A DNA stretch of 64,000 nt. It comes from Balneolaceae bacterium (GTDB taxonomy: Bacteria; Bacteroidota; Rhodothermia; Balneolales; Balneolaceae). This document shows, piece by piece, positions 28,090-38,300 of the stretch. The stretch is taken from positions 83,932 through 147,931 of the forward strand of contig JAEPQH010000008.1 of assembly GCA_017640605.1 (NCBI GenBank), written 5' to 3'. Each line of letters opens with the position of its first letter. The first letter of the stretch is position 1. The position numbers and the translations under genes are program-made. Below the pieces are notes generated by a model. It saw nothing but the letters and a program-made list of their open reading frames with translations. It made no database searches and was not told the DNA's origin.

Positions 28090-28389
28090 TCTATTCGATT
28101 AGTTTACCAAATGGTACCCTCTTGCATTGCTATTCTCTATCCCCCAAACGGAGTATTCTTGGTTGTTCAATACTCTCTGCTTTTTCCCGATAACTTATAT
28201 TTCAAACGATTAATTTTAATTCACTAGCAATTTTAGTATTTCCTCTTAATTATTAATCCACTGAATATCATATTGTTAGCTATGCGTCCAAAAAAGTGCC
28301 CTAATTAATAAAAAAATGGGCAGAATTGTTCTATATTAAATAATTGAGGGATGATTGAAAAGATGATTTAGGTCGGTTTAAGGAGTGAC
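28090..28389. other. 300-bp intergenic region before the second PAS kinase
   Basis: AT-rich and divergent: it holds the promoters of the lipoprotein and the PAS kinase. I see no repeat or operator. An AAGGAG motif at 28380-28385, five bases before the ATG, supports the kinase start at 28390. Confidence 0.5.
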
Positions 28390-30177
28390 ATGGTTGACGA
28401 AAAACTTGTAGAGCAGGCGATTGGAAGTCCGCTCTACAATAGTAAAAATATACCTTTCTGTATTACAACACAGGGATTACACTTTGTGTTTGTAAATGAC
28501 GCCTTTTGCAAAATTTCTGGGTATTCAAAAGAAGAGCTATTAAATAAAAGTATTTCCATTCTGCTTGGCCCAAAAAAAATGGCTGCTGCATTTAATGAGT
28601 TTTTCCATTTTCTCAAGTATCGAAAAAATAAGAAACTCGTTTGGCGGGTTACCGGAAAAAATGGAAAAACACTGGTAGCAAAAATCGAGGTAATGAACCT
28701 CAAGATCGACGGAAAAAACTATACGCTAACTATTGCCTTAGATCATACCGAAATAACTGAATCTAAAGGACTGGCAGAATCATCTGAGGAAAAATACCGC
28801 AGTTTAACCGAGAACTTACCTCATATAATCTGGACCAATGATGTAACGGGCAAACCCGTATACATGAATAAAGTAGCACTTAAATATTTTGGCAAAACCA
28901 GTGATGATTTTGAAGCTTGGAATTGGTTAGATCATTTTGATATTGAAGAAGCACGCGAGCTGGAAAAAGAATGGGATATTGCATCATCGCTGGAAAATCC
29001 AGTTCAAAAAATCATAAGGATTAAAAACAAAAACGGTCATTATAAATGGTTTCAAGTGATTTTGTTTCCTCAATATGATGATCAGAATGAAACCACTACA
29101 TGGACAGCCATTGCTACCGATATTGATGATCGAATTAAAGCAGAACGTAAACTTGAAAAGGCGAATAGCCGACTTCGATCCCTTATTAATGCTTCTCCAA
29201 TTCCAATTTATTCACTAGATACGAACGGGCACGTAAAGGATTTTTGGAATCCCGCAGCTGAACGTATTCTTGGATGGAAAAAAGAAGAAGTATTAGGTAA
29301 AATAACTCCACTAGCTACGGCTAAATACTATGAAGATTTCGAAAAGAATCTCAGGCTAATCAAAGAGCAAGGGCAGTTTAAAGGTATAGCCAAACGAGAA
29401 ATAAAGGATGGCTCGGAAGTAGCCATTGAAGTACATAGCGGCTGTATTTACAACGATGATCGGGAAATTGAAGAAATCATCATTCTATTATTAGACATCA
29501 CCCAGCAAGAAGCTCAAAAAATTCACCTCCAAGATTCGCTGGCTGAAAAGAAAACGCTGCTACAGGAAATTCATCATCGCGTAAAGAATAATTTATCCAT
29601 TGTAGTTAGTCTGCTACAACTTCAGGTTTTTAGATCTGTGAATGAAGCAGAAAAGAGTAAGTTGATGGATGCCCAAAATAGGGTCATGTCTATTGCAATG
29701 GTTCACGAGCTGCTGTATTCGACCGATGAATTCAGCAAAGTAGATTTGAAAGCCTATTACGATCAATTGATTAACAGTATTGCAACCAATATGCAGATTC
29801 AAACACGCGGAGTGTTACACGAATTAGATATTACGCTTGAAAATTTGAACATCAATCAGGCTATACCACTTGGATTATTGATCAACGAGCTTATCACGAA
29901 TTCACTCAAATACGCTTTCCCAACTATTTCCGAAGAAAGCAGAATCAAACTATCCATTCATCCCGATGGCAAAAATATCCTGGTGCATTATATGGATAAC
30001 GGGATTGGATTCAATGCAGATGACGATTCATTTACCACCGGTTTAGGATTCCAAATCATTAAATCTTTACTCATTCAATTAGATGCCAAGTATGAGATGA
30101 ATACAAAAGATGGATTCGAATTGGATATGTGTTTCGAAAACCATTTACAAGGCGAGAACTCTGAAGAGGTGATTTAA
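28390..30177 (+). CDS. Soluble PAS sensor histidine kinase (three PAS, HisKA_2 type)
   Basis: 595 residues, no membrane segment. PAS1 ~15-120 ('FVFVNDAFCKISGYSKEELLNKSISILLG'), PAS2 ~135-248, PAS3 ~260-375 ('IPIYSLDTNGHVKDFWNPAAERILGW'), HisKA_2 with 'LLQEIHHRVKNNLSIVVSLLQLQ' (His ~394-396), HATPase ~485-580 ('LLINELITNSLKYAF', 'MDNGIGF'). PAS3 and the transmitter closely resemble those of the nine-PAS kinase at 8099, so the two kinases share ancestry and may differ mainly in sensor length. No regulator is adjacent. Confidence 0.93.
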   Translation: MVDEKLVEQAIGSPLYNSKNIPFCITTQGLHFVFVNDAFCKISGYSKEELLNKSISILLGPKKMAAAFNEFFHFLKYRKNKKLVWRVTGKNGKTLVAKIEVMNLKIDGKNYTLTIALDHTEITESKGLAESSEEKYRSLTENLPHIIWTNDVTGKPVYMNKVALKYFGKTSDDFEAWNWLDHFDIEEARELEKEWDIASSLENPVQKIIRIKNKNGHYKWFQVILFPQYDDQNETTTWTAIATDIDDRIKAERKLEKANSRLRSLINASPIPIYSLDTNGHVKDFWNPAAERILGWKKEEVLGKITPLATAKYYEDFEKNLRLIKEQGQFKGIAKREIKDGSEVAIEVHSGCIYNDDREIEEIIILLLDITQQEAQKIHLQDSLAEKKTLLQEIHHRVKNNLSIVVSLLQLQVFRSVNEAEKSKLMDAQNRVMSIAMVHELLYSTDEFSKVDLKAYYDQLINSIATNMQIQTRGVLHELDITLENLNINQAIPLGLLINELITNSLKYAFPTISEESRIKLSIHPDGKNILVHYMDNGIGFNADDDSFTTGLGFQIIKSLLIQLDAKYEMNTKDGFELDMCFENHLQGENSEEVI

Positions 30178-30194
30178 TCTTTTTTTCCTAATAA

Positions 30195-31865
30195 CTATCG
30201 CGTCAGTTTTTTGTAATGGATGCGATGCGGTTGATCGTCGGTGATACCAAGGCGTTGTTTTCTGTTTTCTTCATACTCTTGATAATTCCCTTCGAACCAG
30301 TAAACCTGACTATCACCCTCGAATGCCAAAATGTGGGTTGCCACACGATCTAAAAACCATCTATCGTGTGAAATTACAACCGCACAACCTGCAAAACTTA
30401 ATAGCGCTTCTTCTAATGCGCGCAAAGTATTCACGTCTAAATCATTGGTTGGCTCATCCAATAACAGCACATTAGCGCCTTCTTTCAACATTTTTGCTAA
30501 ATGTACACGGTTCCGCTCACCACCGGATATCTGTCCGGTTTTCTTTTGTTGATCGGAGCCGCTGAAGTTGAATCTAGATACATATGCTCTTGAATTAACT
30601 TCACGGTTGCCCAGTTGCAGGATATCATGCCCACCGGATATTTCCTCCCAAATCGTTTTTGAAGGATCAAGCGGACGCTTTTGGTCGATATAACCAAGTT
30701 GAACCGTTTCTCCGATTTCCATTTCACCCGAATCCGGTGTTTCCTCGCCGATTATCATTTTGAACAAAGTAGTTTTACCTGCTCCGTTCGGCCCGATAAC
30801 CCCTACAATTCCACCCGGAGGTAAATCGAAATTCATGTCTTCCACCAACAACCGATCATCATAACCTTTGGCAATGTGGTTAGCGTTGATCACCTTGGTT
30901 CCAAGACGAGGTCCCGGCGGAATAAAAATCTGCATTTCTTCGCTGCGCTTTTCCTGCTCTTGCGATAACAGTTCTTCATAAGCGTTAATACGTGCTTTAC
31001 TTTTTGCACGGCGACCTTTAGGATTTTGCCGAATCCATTCCAATTCCTGCTGTAATGTTTTTTGTCGATTGGATTCCTGCTTTTCTTCCTGTTTGAGTCG
31101 CTCTGATTTCTGCTCCAACCAAGAGGTATAATTTCCTTTAAATGGAATCCCTTCTCCACGATCTAATTCCAGAATCCAACCTGCCACGTTATCCAAGAAA
31201 TAGCGATCGTGCGTTACAGCGATAACAGTTCCTTCGTAGCGCGCCAAATGTTGCTCTAACCAACCCACCGACTCGGCATCCAAATGGTTGGTTGGCTCAT
31301 CCAATAACAGCACATCCGGTTTTCTGAGAAGAAGTCGGCAAAGTGCAACTCTGCGAGCTTCACCACCAGACAGCACTTTCACACTAGTATCGCCGGGCGG
31401 GCAACGTAAAGCATCCATTGCCTGATCAAGTTTACTATCGAGATCCCAGGCATCCAAATGATCAATTTTTTCCTGTAGTTTTGCTTGTTTTGCGATCAGA
31501 GCATCGAAATCGGCATCGGGATCCCCAAAAGCAGCGTTCACTGCTTCGTATTCTTTGATTAAATCTACCGTTTCTTGTACGCCTTCCTCAACGATCTCCT
31601 TTACCGTCTTATCTTGATCCAGTTCCGGCTCTTGTGGCAAATATCCAAATGTAATCCCTTTTTGCACACTGATATCGCCGATATAATCTTTGTCCTCGCC
31701 GGCAATAATTCTAAGCAAGGTAGATTTACCTGCACCATTTAACCCAAGAACCCCGATTTTGGCGCCATAGAAAAATGATAAGTAAATGTCTTTTAGAACC
31801 GTTTTGTTGGGTTTGTGAACTTTGCTCACTCCAACCATGGAGAAAATAATCTTCTGATCGCTCAA
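30195..31865 (-). CDS. ettA: ABC-F ATPase, energy-dependent translational throttle protein
   Basis: 556 residues, matching EttA length. Two ATPase domains: Walker A GLNGAGKST (41-49) and GPNGAGKTT (~357-365), signatures 'LSGGEARRVALCRLLL' and 'ISGGERNRVHLAKML', with the EttA-type 'EPTNHLDAESVGWLEQHLARYEGTVIAVTHDRYFLDNVAGWILELDRGEGIPFKGNY' and an arm/linker rich in Lys/Arg ('ELEWIRQNPKGRRAKSKARINAYEELL'). EttA binds the ribosomal E site and gates entry into elongation according to the ATP/ADP ratio. It is divergent from a second ABC-F gene across 812 bp of repeats. Confidence 0.93.
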   Translation of the reverse strand: MSDQKIIFSMVGVSKVHKPNKTVLKDIYLSFFYGAKIGVLGLNGAGKSTLLRIIAGEDKDYIGDISVQKGITFGYLPQEPELDQDKTVKEIVEEGVQETVDLIKEYEAVNAAFGDPDADFDALIAKQAKLQEKIDHLDAWDLDSKLDQAMDALRCPPGDTSVKVLSGGEARRVALCRLLLRKPDVLLLDEPTNHLDAESVGWLEQHLARYEGTVIAVTHDRYFLDNVAGWILELDRGEGIPFKGNYTSWLEQKSERLKQEEKQESNRQKTLQQELEWIRQNPKGRRAKSKARINAYEELLSQEQEKRSEEMQIFIPPGPRLGTKVINANHIAKGYDDRLLVEDMNFDLPPGGIVGVIGPNGAGKTTLFKMIIGEETPDSGEMEIGETVQLGYIDQKRPLDPSKTIWEEISGGHDILQLGNREVNSRAYVSRFNFSGSDQQKKTGQISGGERNRVHLAKMLKEGANVLLLDEPTNDLDVNTLRALEEALLSFAGCAVVISHDRWFLDRVATHILAFEGDSQVYWFEGNYQEYEENRKQRLGITDDQPHRIHYKKLTR

Positions 31866-32677
31866 GGTATTCTAGATTTGGAATTAGTGTTGATCGCTGT
31901 TTCGCTAAAGGTAAGGAGGGTTTCGGTGTTTTCAATGGATGAAATCTTAGAATCTTAGATGCTCGATTGTTCTACAATATTTCGCAGGACTGAAGTCCTT
32001 GCTTGTTTATGTTCGAGACATTTATTTAGCACAAGGCAAAAGTCATCAATTTGTAACTCGTAATTCAATATTCCCATATTCCTACTTCAACTGTTCGATT
32101 GTTCTACAACATCTCGCAGGACTAAAGTCCTTGCTTGTTTATGCTCGAGATAGATTCTGAGGTTCAAAATCTTTACTTCTTGATCGTTATTCGATATACA
32201 GCTGATTTATTAATGGAACTTTATCAAAATCGTATGTTGAACAAGTTGTTCGGCACGAGGTGTAAGCTTAAAGGTTATCAATTCGTAACTCGTATTTCTT
32301 AATTCCCATATTAGTACTTCAACTGTTTTCAATCAACGAAGCTTTAGCATAGTTGATCAATGTCCGATTATTCTACAACATCTTGCAGGACTAAAGTCCT
32401 CACTTGTTTATGTTCGAGACTGATTCTAAGGTTCAAAACCTTTACTTCATTATTGTTATTCGAGGTACAATATCGCAGATTTATTAATGGAACTTTACCA
32501 AAATTGTAATTTGAACCAGTGGTTCAACGAGGCATACCGAACAGGTTGTTCGTTACGAGGTGTAAAATGAAGTGGTGAATAGAAGCCAACAATTCGTACC
32601 TCGTAAATCAAAATTCGCCTATTCGTAATTCTTCCCCGTATATTGAGTTTTCATCAAGATTCTGATTTCTCTATTCC
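31866..32677. repeat. 812-bp intergenic region with three dispersed repeat units
   Basis: There is no gene here. It holds three copies of a ~55-bp core with the hairpin AGGACT-AA-AGTCCT followed by TGCTTGTTTATG.TCGAGA, at 31961-32020, 32091-32160 and 32361-32420. Copies two and three extend into a longer shared unit ('GATTTATTAATGGAACTTTA.CAAAAT', 'AGGTTGTTCG.TACGAGGTGTAA') and end in 'AATTCGTA.CTCGTA' boxes. A fourth copy is at 49483-49555. The repeats fill the space between two divergent ABC-F genes; promoters of both must lie within or at the edges. Confidence 0.75.
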
Positions 32678-34570
32678 ATGACCTATCTCTCGGTTGAAAA
32701 CCTTTCCAAAAAATTTGGGCTAAAAACATTATTTGAAAACATAACTTTTGGTATTTCCAAAGGGGATAAAACGGCGTTGATCGCCCAAAATGGAACCGGG
32801 AAATCAACGTTATTACGAATTTTAGCCGGAGCTGAAGTACCTGATTCGGGCGAAGTGATGGTTAGAAACGGAATCCGTGTGAGTTTATTAGAACAAGAGC
32901 CGGAACTAGACGACGCGCTCACCATCAACGAGTTTATCACTCATGGTGATAATGAGATGGTAAAAGTAGTTCGAAATTACGAACAAGCTGTGGAAGCGCA
33001 GGCAGAGAACTATTCCGAGGCCACTCAGAAAGCATTCGATAAAGCACTTGCCGAAATGGATGCAAACAACGCATGGGATTACGAACAACGTTTACAACAG
33101 ATTCTTGGTCACCTTAACATTCACGACCTCGATCAACGAATAAGCTCTCTTTCGGGTGGGCAACGAAAACGGGTTGCTTTAGCTTTTGCCTTATTAGATG
33201 ATCCGGATTTACTGATTCTGGATGAGCCAACTAATCATCTTGATGTAGAGATGATTGAATGGCTGGAGCAATATCTCAGTAAAAGTACCATGACGTTATT
33301 GATGGTCACGCACGACAGATATTTCCTGGATCGTGTATGTAATCACATTCTCGAAATTGAAGATGGAGAGCTTTATCACCATAAAGGGAATTACGAGTTG
33401 TTCCTCCGGAATAAAGAAGAACGAGAAGAGATTTATGCCACGGAAGTTGCCAAAGCCGGCAAACTAGCCAAAAAGGAACTCGAATGGATGCGACGGCAAC
33501 CAAAAGCTCGAACCACAAAATCGAAGTCCAGAATAGATGCTTACTACGAAACTGAAAAGAAGGCCAACTCCGGCAAAGTTAAAAAGGAAATCAAACTGGA
33601 AGTGGGGGTTTCCAGAATGGGTGGACAGATTTTAGAATTGAAAAATGTGTCAAAGAGTTATGGGGACTTAACTATTCTTGATGGCTTCGATTACAATTTT
33701 AATAAGGGTGAAAAGATTGGCATAATTGGTAAAAACGGAGTTGGAAAAAGTACGTTTTTAAAGATTATCATGGGTGAAGAATCGGCAGATTCGGGTGAGG
33801 TTCTTGCCGGGCAAACCATGATCTTTGGTCATTACAAGCAAAGTGGACACAAGTTTAAAGAAGATGCTCGTGTGATTGATGTAATCAAGGAAGTGGCTGA
33901 AGTTATTCAATTGGCAAATGGCGATACTATTTCTGTATCTCAGTTTCTGGAACATTTCATGTTCGATTCCAAGATGCAATACACACCTGTAGCAAAATTA
34001 AGTGGTGGAGAAAAACGTCGGTTAGGCTTAATGATGGTTCTAATAAAAAATCCGAATTTTCTAATTCTGGATGAGCCTACCAACGATTTGGACATTATTA
34101 CGCTGGAAAAATTGGAGTCTTTTTTAGCTGATTTCGGTGGTTGCTTATTGATCGTTTCTCACGATCGCTATTTCATGGATAATTTGGTTGAACATTACTT
34201 TGTGTTTGAAGGCAATGGAGTTATCAAAGACTTTAACGGCACCTACGATGAATATAAGAGCCTGAAAACAGCTCAAGACAAAGAAGCAGAGGAAAAGAAG
34301 GCATCCTCAACAAAAAAACAGACAGAGTCGGTAGCATCTAACAAAGAGCCGGAAGTAAAGAAGCTCAGCTACAACGAACGAAAGGAATACAGCAAACTCG
34401 AATCAGAAATTGAGCAATTAGAAGCAAAGAAATCTGCTCTTCAACAAGAAATGAGTTCAGGCATCACCGATTATGAAAAACTTCAGGAATTATCCGAAGA
34501 GTTTGAAACGACCAAAGAACTGATTGAAGAGAAGGAAATGCGTTGGTTGGAATTGGCAGAGCGCGCTTAG
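32678..34570 (+). CDS. uup: ABC-F ATPase, Uup-like
   Basis: 630 residues. Two ATPase domains (Walker A AQNGTGKST 36-44 and GKNGVGKST ~350-358; signatures 'LSGGQRKRVALAFALL' and 'LSGGEKRRLGLMMVLI'), the ABC-F linker between them ('KKELEWMRRQPKARTTKSKSRIDAYYETEKKA') and a C-terminal coiled coil (~555-625, 'NERKEYSKLESEIEQLEAKKSALQQEM'), which is the Uup C-terminal domain. Uup-type proteins act on ribosomes and affect ribosome assembly and transposon excision. The stop overlaps by 3 bp with the convergent YgjP-like gene. Confidence 0.9.
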   Translation: MTYLSVENLSKKFGLKTLFENITFGISKGDKTALIAQNGTGKSTLLRILAGAEVPDSGEVMVRNGIRVSLLEQEPELDDALTINEFITHGDNEMVKVVRNYEQAVEAQAENYSEATQKAFDKALAEMDANNAWDYEQRLQQILGHLNIHDLDQRISSLSGGQRKRVALAFALLDDPDLLILDEPTNHLDVEMIEWLEQYLSKSTMTLLMVTHDRYFLDRVCNHILEIEDGELYHHKGNYELFLRNKEEREEIYATEVAKAGKLAKKELEWMRRQPKARTTKSKSRIDAYYETEKKANSGKVKKEIKLEVGVSRMGGQILELKNVSKSYGDLTILDGFDYNFNKGEKIGIIGKNGVGKSTFLKIIMGEESADSGEVLAGQTMIFGHYKQSGHKFKEDARVIDVIKEVAEVIQLANGDTISVSQFLEHFMFDSKMQYTPVAKLSGGEKRRLGLMMVLIKNPNFLILDEPTNDLDIITLEKLESFLADFGGCLLIVSHDRYFMDNLVEHYFVFEGNGVIKDFNGTYDEYKSLKTAQDKEAEEKKASSTKKQTESVASNKEPEVKKLSYNERKEYSKLESEIEQLEAKKSALQQEMSSGITDYEKLQELSEEFETTKELIEEKEMRWLELAERA

Positions 34571-35280
34571 CATACTTTACCATCCAATTCTTGTTCTAAA
34601 GCTCTGTGATTGGGTAGATATTTATCCATGAGCGCATAAAATCTTTTGCTGTGCAATCGCTCAAGTAAATGCACCATTTCGTGTACTACCACTAATTCTA
34701 TTACTTCAGGTTTTTCTTTTGCGAGATGGAGATTTATCCAAACCCGATGGTCACGAACATTGCAAGTTCCCCATCGAGTCTTCATTTTCTTGATGCCAAA
34801 CTCTCGCACCTCCACTCCCATAATTGGCTCCCATTTTTTTATCAGTTCACCTACTAGTTTTTTCAACTCTTTTCTATACAACTGATCTAGTACTTTCTCT
34901 CTTTTTTCTGCGTCATAATTCTCTTTAATCCGAAGCAGTATGCCATCATTATGTAAATATGCGAATATGTTTTTATTTACATAATCGACCTTTAAAGGTA
35001 TATCAACGCCAAAATACTTATGTAGCTCACCATCAACAAATTGCTGCTTTGCTCTTTGTTCTACTTTCTTTGACAGGTGATTTCTGATCCAACTACCTCG
35101 AGATTGTACAAAATCATGTACCACTTTTTTCGACGTTTTAAGAGGCGCCGACACTCTAATTTTTCCCGTAGAGCGAGAAACTTTCAGGTAGATATTCTTG
35201 ATGGGCTTGAAGGTGACTTCAACCTGAAATTCTGCAATTTGAGTATGAATAATTCGTGAGGTTGGTTTCTTGAAAAACAT
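34567..35280 (-). CDS. YgjP-like metal-dependent protease/hydrolase (DUF45/SprT-like)
   Basis: 237 residues. The zinc-binding motif HEMVH followed by a downstream His/Asn segment ('VVHEMVHLLERLHSKRFYALMDKYLPNH', about residue 200 onward) and the preceding 'KKMKTRWGTCNVRDHRVWINLHLAKEKPEVIELVVVHE' are the YgjP/DUF45 signature. The N-terminal half is the usual beta-rich DUF45 part ('YLKVSRSTGKIRVSAPL'). Members often neighbour type I restriction genes or stand alone; here it stands alone, overlapping uup at the 3' ends. Confidence 0.9.
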   Translation of the reverse strand: MFFKKPTSRIIHTQIAEFQVEVTFKPIKNIYLKVSRSTGKIRVSAPLKTSKKVVHDFVQSRGSWIRNHLSKKVEQRAKQQFVDGELHKYFGVDIPLKVDYVNKNIFAYLHNDGILLRIKENYDAEKREKVLDQLYRKELKKLVGELIKKWEPIMGVEVREFGIKKMKTRWGTCNVRDHRVWINLHLAKEKPEVIELVVVHEMVHLLERLHSKRFYALMDKYLPNHRALEQELDGKVC

Positions 35281-35287
35281 ATAAAAA

Positions 35288-35321
35288 AACCTGCTTCCTC
35301 AACGTAATGAAGAAGCAGGTT
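35288..35321 (-). terminator. Terminator after the sortilin/BNR gene
   Basis: Stem AACCTGCTTC / GAAGCAGGTT followed on the minus strand by TTTTTTTAT. It lies 15 bp after the stop of the 1096-residue gene and just before the start of the YgjP-like gene. Confidence 0.85.
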
Positions 35322-35335
35322 CAGCTTTAATTAAA

Positions 35336-38300
35336 TTAGTAATCCAGGTCAATTATTCTGCCCGGAGTCCAAGGAGCATCAAGTCGTGTTAACTCTGCAT
35401 CAATAGCCGGAATATCTTTTTCCAGAATCGATTTAAGAGAAGCTATCACTGGTCGTAATTGCTCTTCAGCAATGGCTTTTACCATAGCTGAGGTTTCGGT
35501 AGGATCTTGCGTTGTTCCTAATCCTGATCCAATTGCAGTATTAATTCTGTTATTAAGCGATGGCGCCTGATTGATTTCAAGTGTTCGCTTGATCGGATCA
35601 CCATAAATTGAAAGCCTCAATTCTTCTAGTTTATCTTCTAACTCTTCGATTTTAGAATCGAGAAGTTCACTCTGAACCATTCGTGAAGCAGCCTGATAAT
35701 ACTCCAAACGATCATTGATTTCACTAAAAGCATTTCTCGCGCTATTAGCTGCTTTAGAAAGCTCCATCAGTTCTTTTTGGTAAGCAAGCACTGCATCAGG
35801 ATTGGTTGCCGGTAATGTTACATTACTCAGCGATTTCACAACAAAAGACACCGGCTCTGACAACATCGACATTTCACCGTCTTCCATTTTGGAAAGTTGA
35901 ACCGTGTAAGTTCCGGGAAGTACCATAATGCCAGACTCCAGATTTTGTGTAGGATTAGCTGAATTTGTTCGTATCTGATCGGTATCAGGATAACGTAGAT
36001 CCCAATGAATTCTATTGATTCCCTTTCTGCCTAAAGTTCGGAGCTCATTTACGATCTCATTATTTGCATCACGGATCGTGAACATCAAATAATCTTTCTC
36101 ATCATCAAATTCTGTTTCCATTTGTTCATAGGTAGGATAATATACCGTTTCTCCTTCATCACGCTGTTCCTTCTCCTCCTTTTTGCGTTGATCTTCCAAC
36201 GACTGAAAGCTTTCTTTTAGGTAATACGTAAAGGCTGCGCCGAACTCAGGATTTTCGCCCATATAGAAATCTTCCCCTTGAAATCCTTTTGGTCCTAACC
36301 ATGAAATGGTAGCACTTGCCGCAATAGGGCTGTATGGAATGTATTGAAAAGCATCACGCACGTTAAACAAATGCGCTTCGCTTTCTTTTACTTCTTTAGT
36401 GAAGTCGCGCAATGCTGAGTAATCATCTAAAATATAGAATCCCCGACCAAAGGTGCCCAACACAAGGTCGTTTTCTCGTGTTTGAATATTGATATCACGA
36501 ACAGCAATCGTTGGTACGCCATTAGCAAACTTCTTCCAATAGTCTCCACCGTCCATGGTCATGAATAAGCTGAATTCAGTACCGATAAACAGTAAATCAG
36601 CCACTTCAGGATCTTCTTCAATTGCATAAATTGAACCTCTTTCCGGAAGGTTACTCGCAATGGAAGTCCATCTTTTACCTTGATTTGAGCTTTTCAACAA
36701 GTAAGGCTTAAAATCACCTCGCTTGTGATTATTGAACGCAGCATATACTACATTTACATCATGCGCAGATGGAATGATTTCATTCACATAGGTCATACTA
36801 GGAACACCCTGAAACTCGTCATACTTCGCCCAGTTTTCCCCACCATCAGTAGATACATGGATGAGTCCGTCATCGGTACCTGCATAGATCAGGTTTTCAT
36901 CAAGTGGTGATTCTGCCAAAGCCACAATATTTCCATACTGCGTGGTGCTCGCGTTTTTGGCAACGGCATCCATTGGCCAAACCTTATCCATCACCTCCAA
37001 ACGATTTCGATCAATCTGTCGAGTTAAATCTCCGGAAATCTCTCGCCAGCTTTGCCCTCTGTCATCGCTGCGAAGTACTCTATCGGATGCGTAATAAAGG
37101 CGTTTATTGTCATGTGAGCTCACCAAAAAAGGAGAATCCCAATTCCAATTGTACTCAGAATCGGCGCCGGCAGGTGGCTGAGGAATGATATTCTGAGTTT
37201 CTCCACTTTGGCGATCAAAACGATACAGGTTTCCGTATTGTGCCTGACTATAGATGATGTTCGGATCTTCGGGATCTACATGAGGTTCAAATCCATCACC
37301 AAGCAGCGTTACCTGCCAATCTTTGTAGGTTAAACCGGTAGGTTCAATCGAACGGGTGGGACCACCAATTGTGAAATTATCCTGAGTTCCACCGTAAACA
37401 TTGTAGAATGGATAGTCGTTATCTACCGCAACTTTATAAAATTGAGTTACCGGCAGATTGGTATAGAAACGCCAGGTTTTCCCGCGATCGTAGCTTTCAT
37501 ACACCCCACCATCGTTTCCGTTTAGTAAATGATTTGGGTTATCCGGATTAATCCACTGTGCGTGATTATCGATGTGCTTATTGAGTTCGCCAACATTCGA
37601 GAAGGTCTTCCCACCATCTTCAGAAACTCCCGAAAAGGTATTCATCACATATACAAGATCTACATCAACCGGATCGGCCACTACTTCTTGATAATAATTT
37701 CCGCTGGATGAATAACTACTCCGTCGCTCCCAGCTTTCGCCTCGATCAGTTGATCGATAAAAACCGCTTTTGCCCGTTTGAGCTTCCACTGTGGCATAAA
37801 TCACGTCATTATTAGCAGGAGAAATATCCAGACCAATTCGGCCAATATCACCCGATGGCATGCCTTTCATAATCTTGCGGAAGTTATTCCCACCATCAGT
37901 TGATTTATAAATAGCAGATTCCGGTCCGCCACTTATGTAGGTAAATACATGTCGCCGCCGTTGATGAGCCGTTGCATAAATAACATCAGGATTGCGTGGA
38001 TCAAGATGCACTTCGTTGATTCCAGTGTGTTCACTTATATCAAGAATTTTCTCCCAGTTTTCACCTCCATCAACCGTTTTATATAGTCCGCGATCTCCAC
38101 CTGGACTCCAAAGTGGCCCTGTTGCAGCAACGTAAACCACATCAGAGTCACGTGGATCAATTTCGATCATTCCAATATGCTCAGAATTTTTTAATCCCAT
38201 GTGTTTCCAGCTTTTTCCACCGTCAATGGTCTTGTAAACACCATCTCCATAAGCCACCGAACGCTGATTGTTATTCTCGCCGGTTCCAACCCAAACTACA

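Noticed and set aside
31961..32650. CRISPR array
   Set aside because: Repeats are only three, unevenly spaced (about 130 and 270 bp), diverged, and there are no cas genes.
30195..34570. Antibiotic-resistance type ABC-F proteins
   Set aside because: Lengths, linkers and the Uup C-terminal coiled coil fit the housekeeping EttA and Uup branches rather than resistance ABC-F branches with extended interdomain loops.
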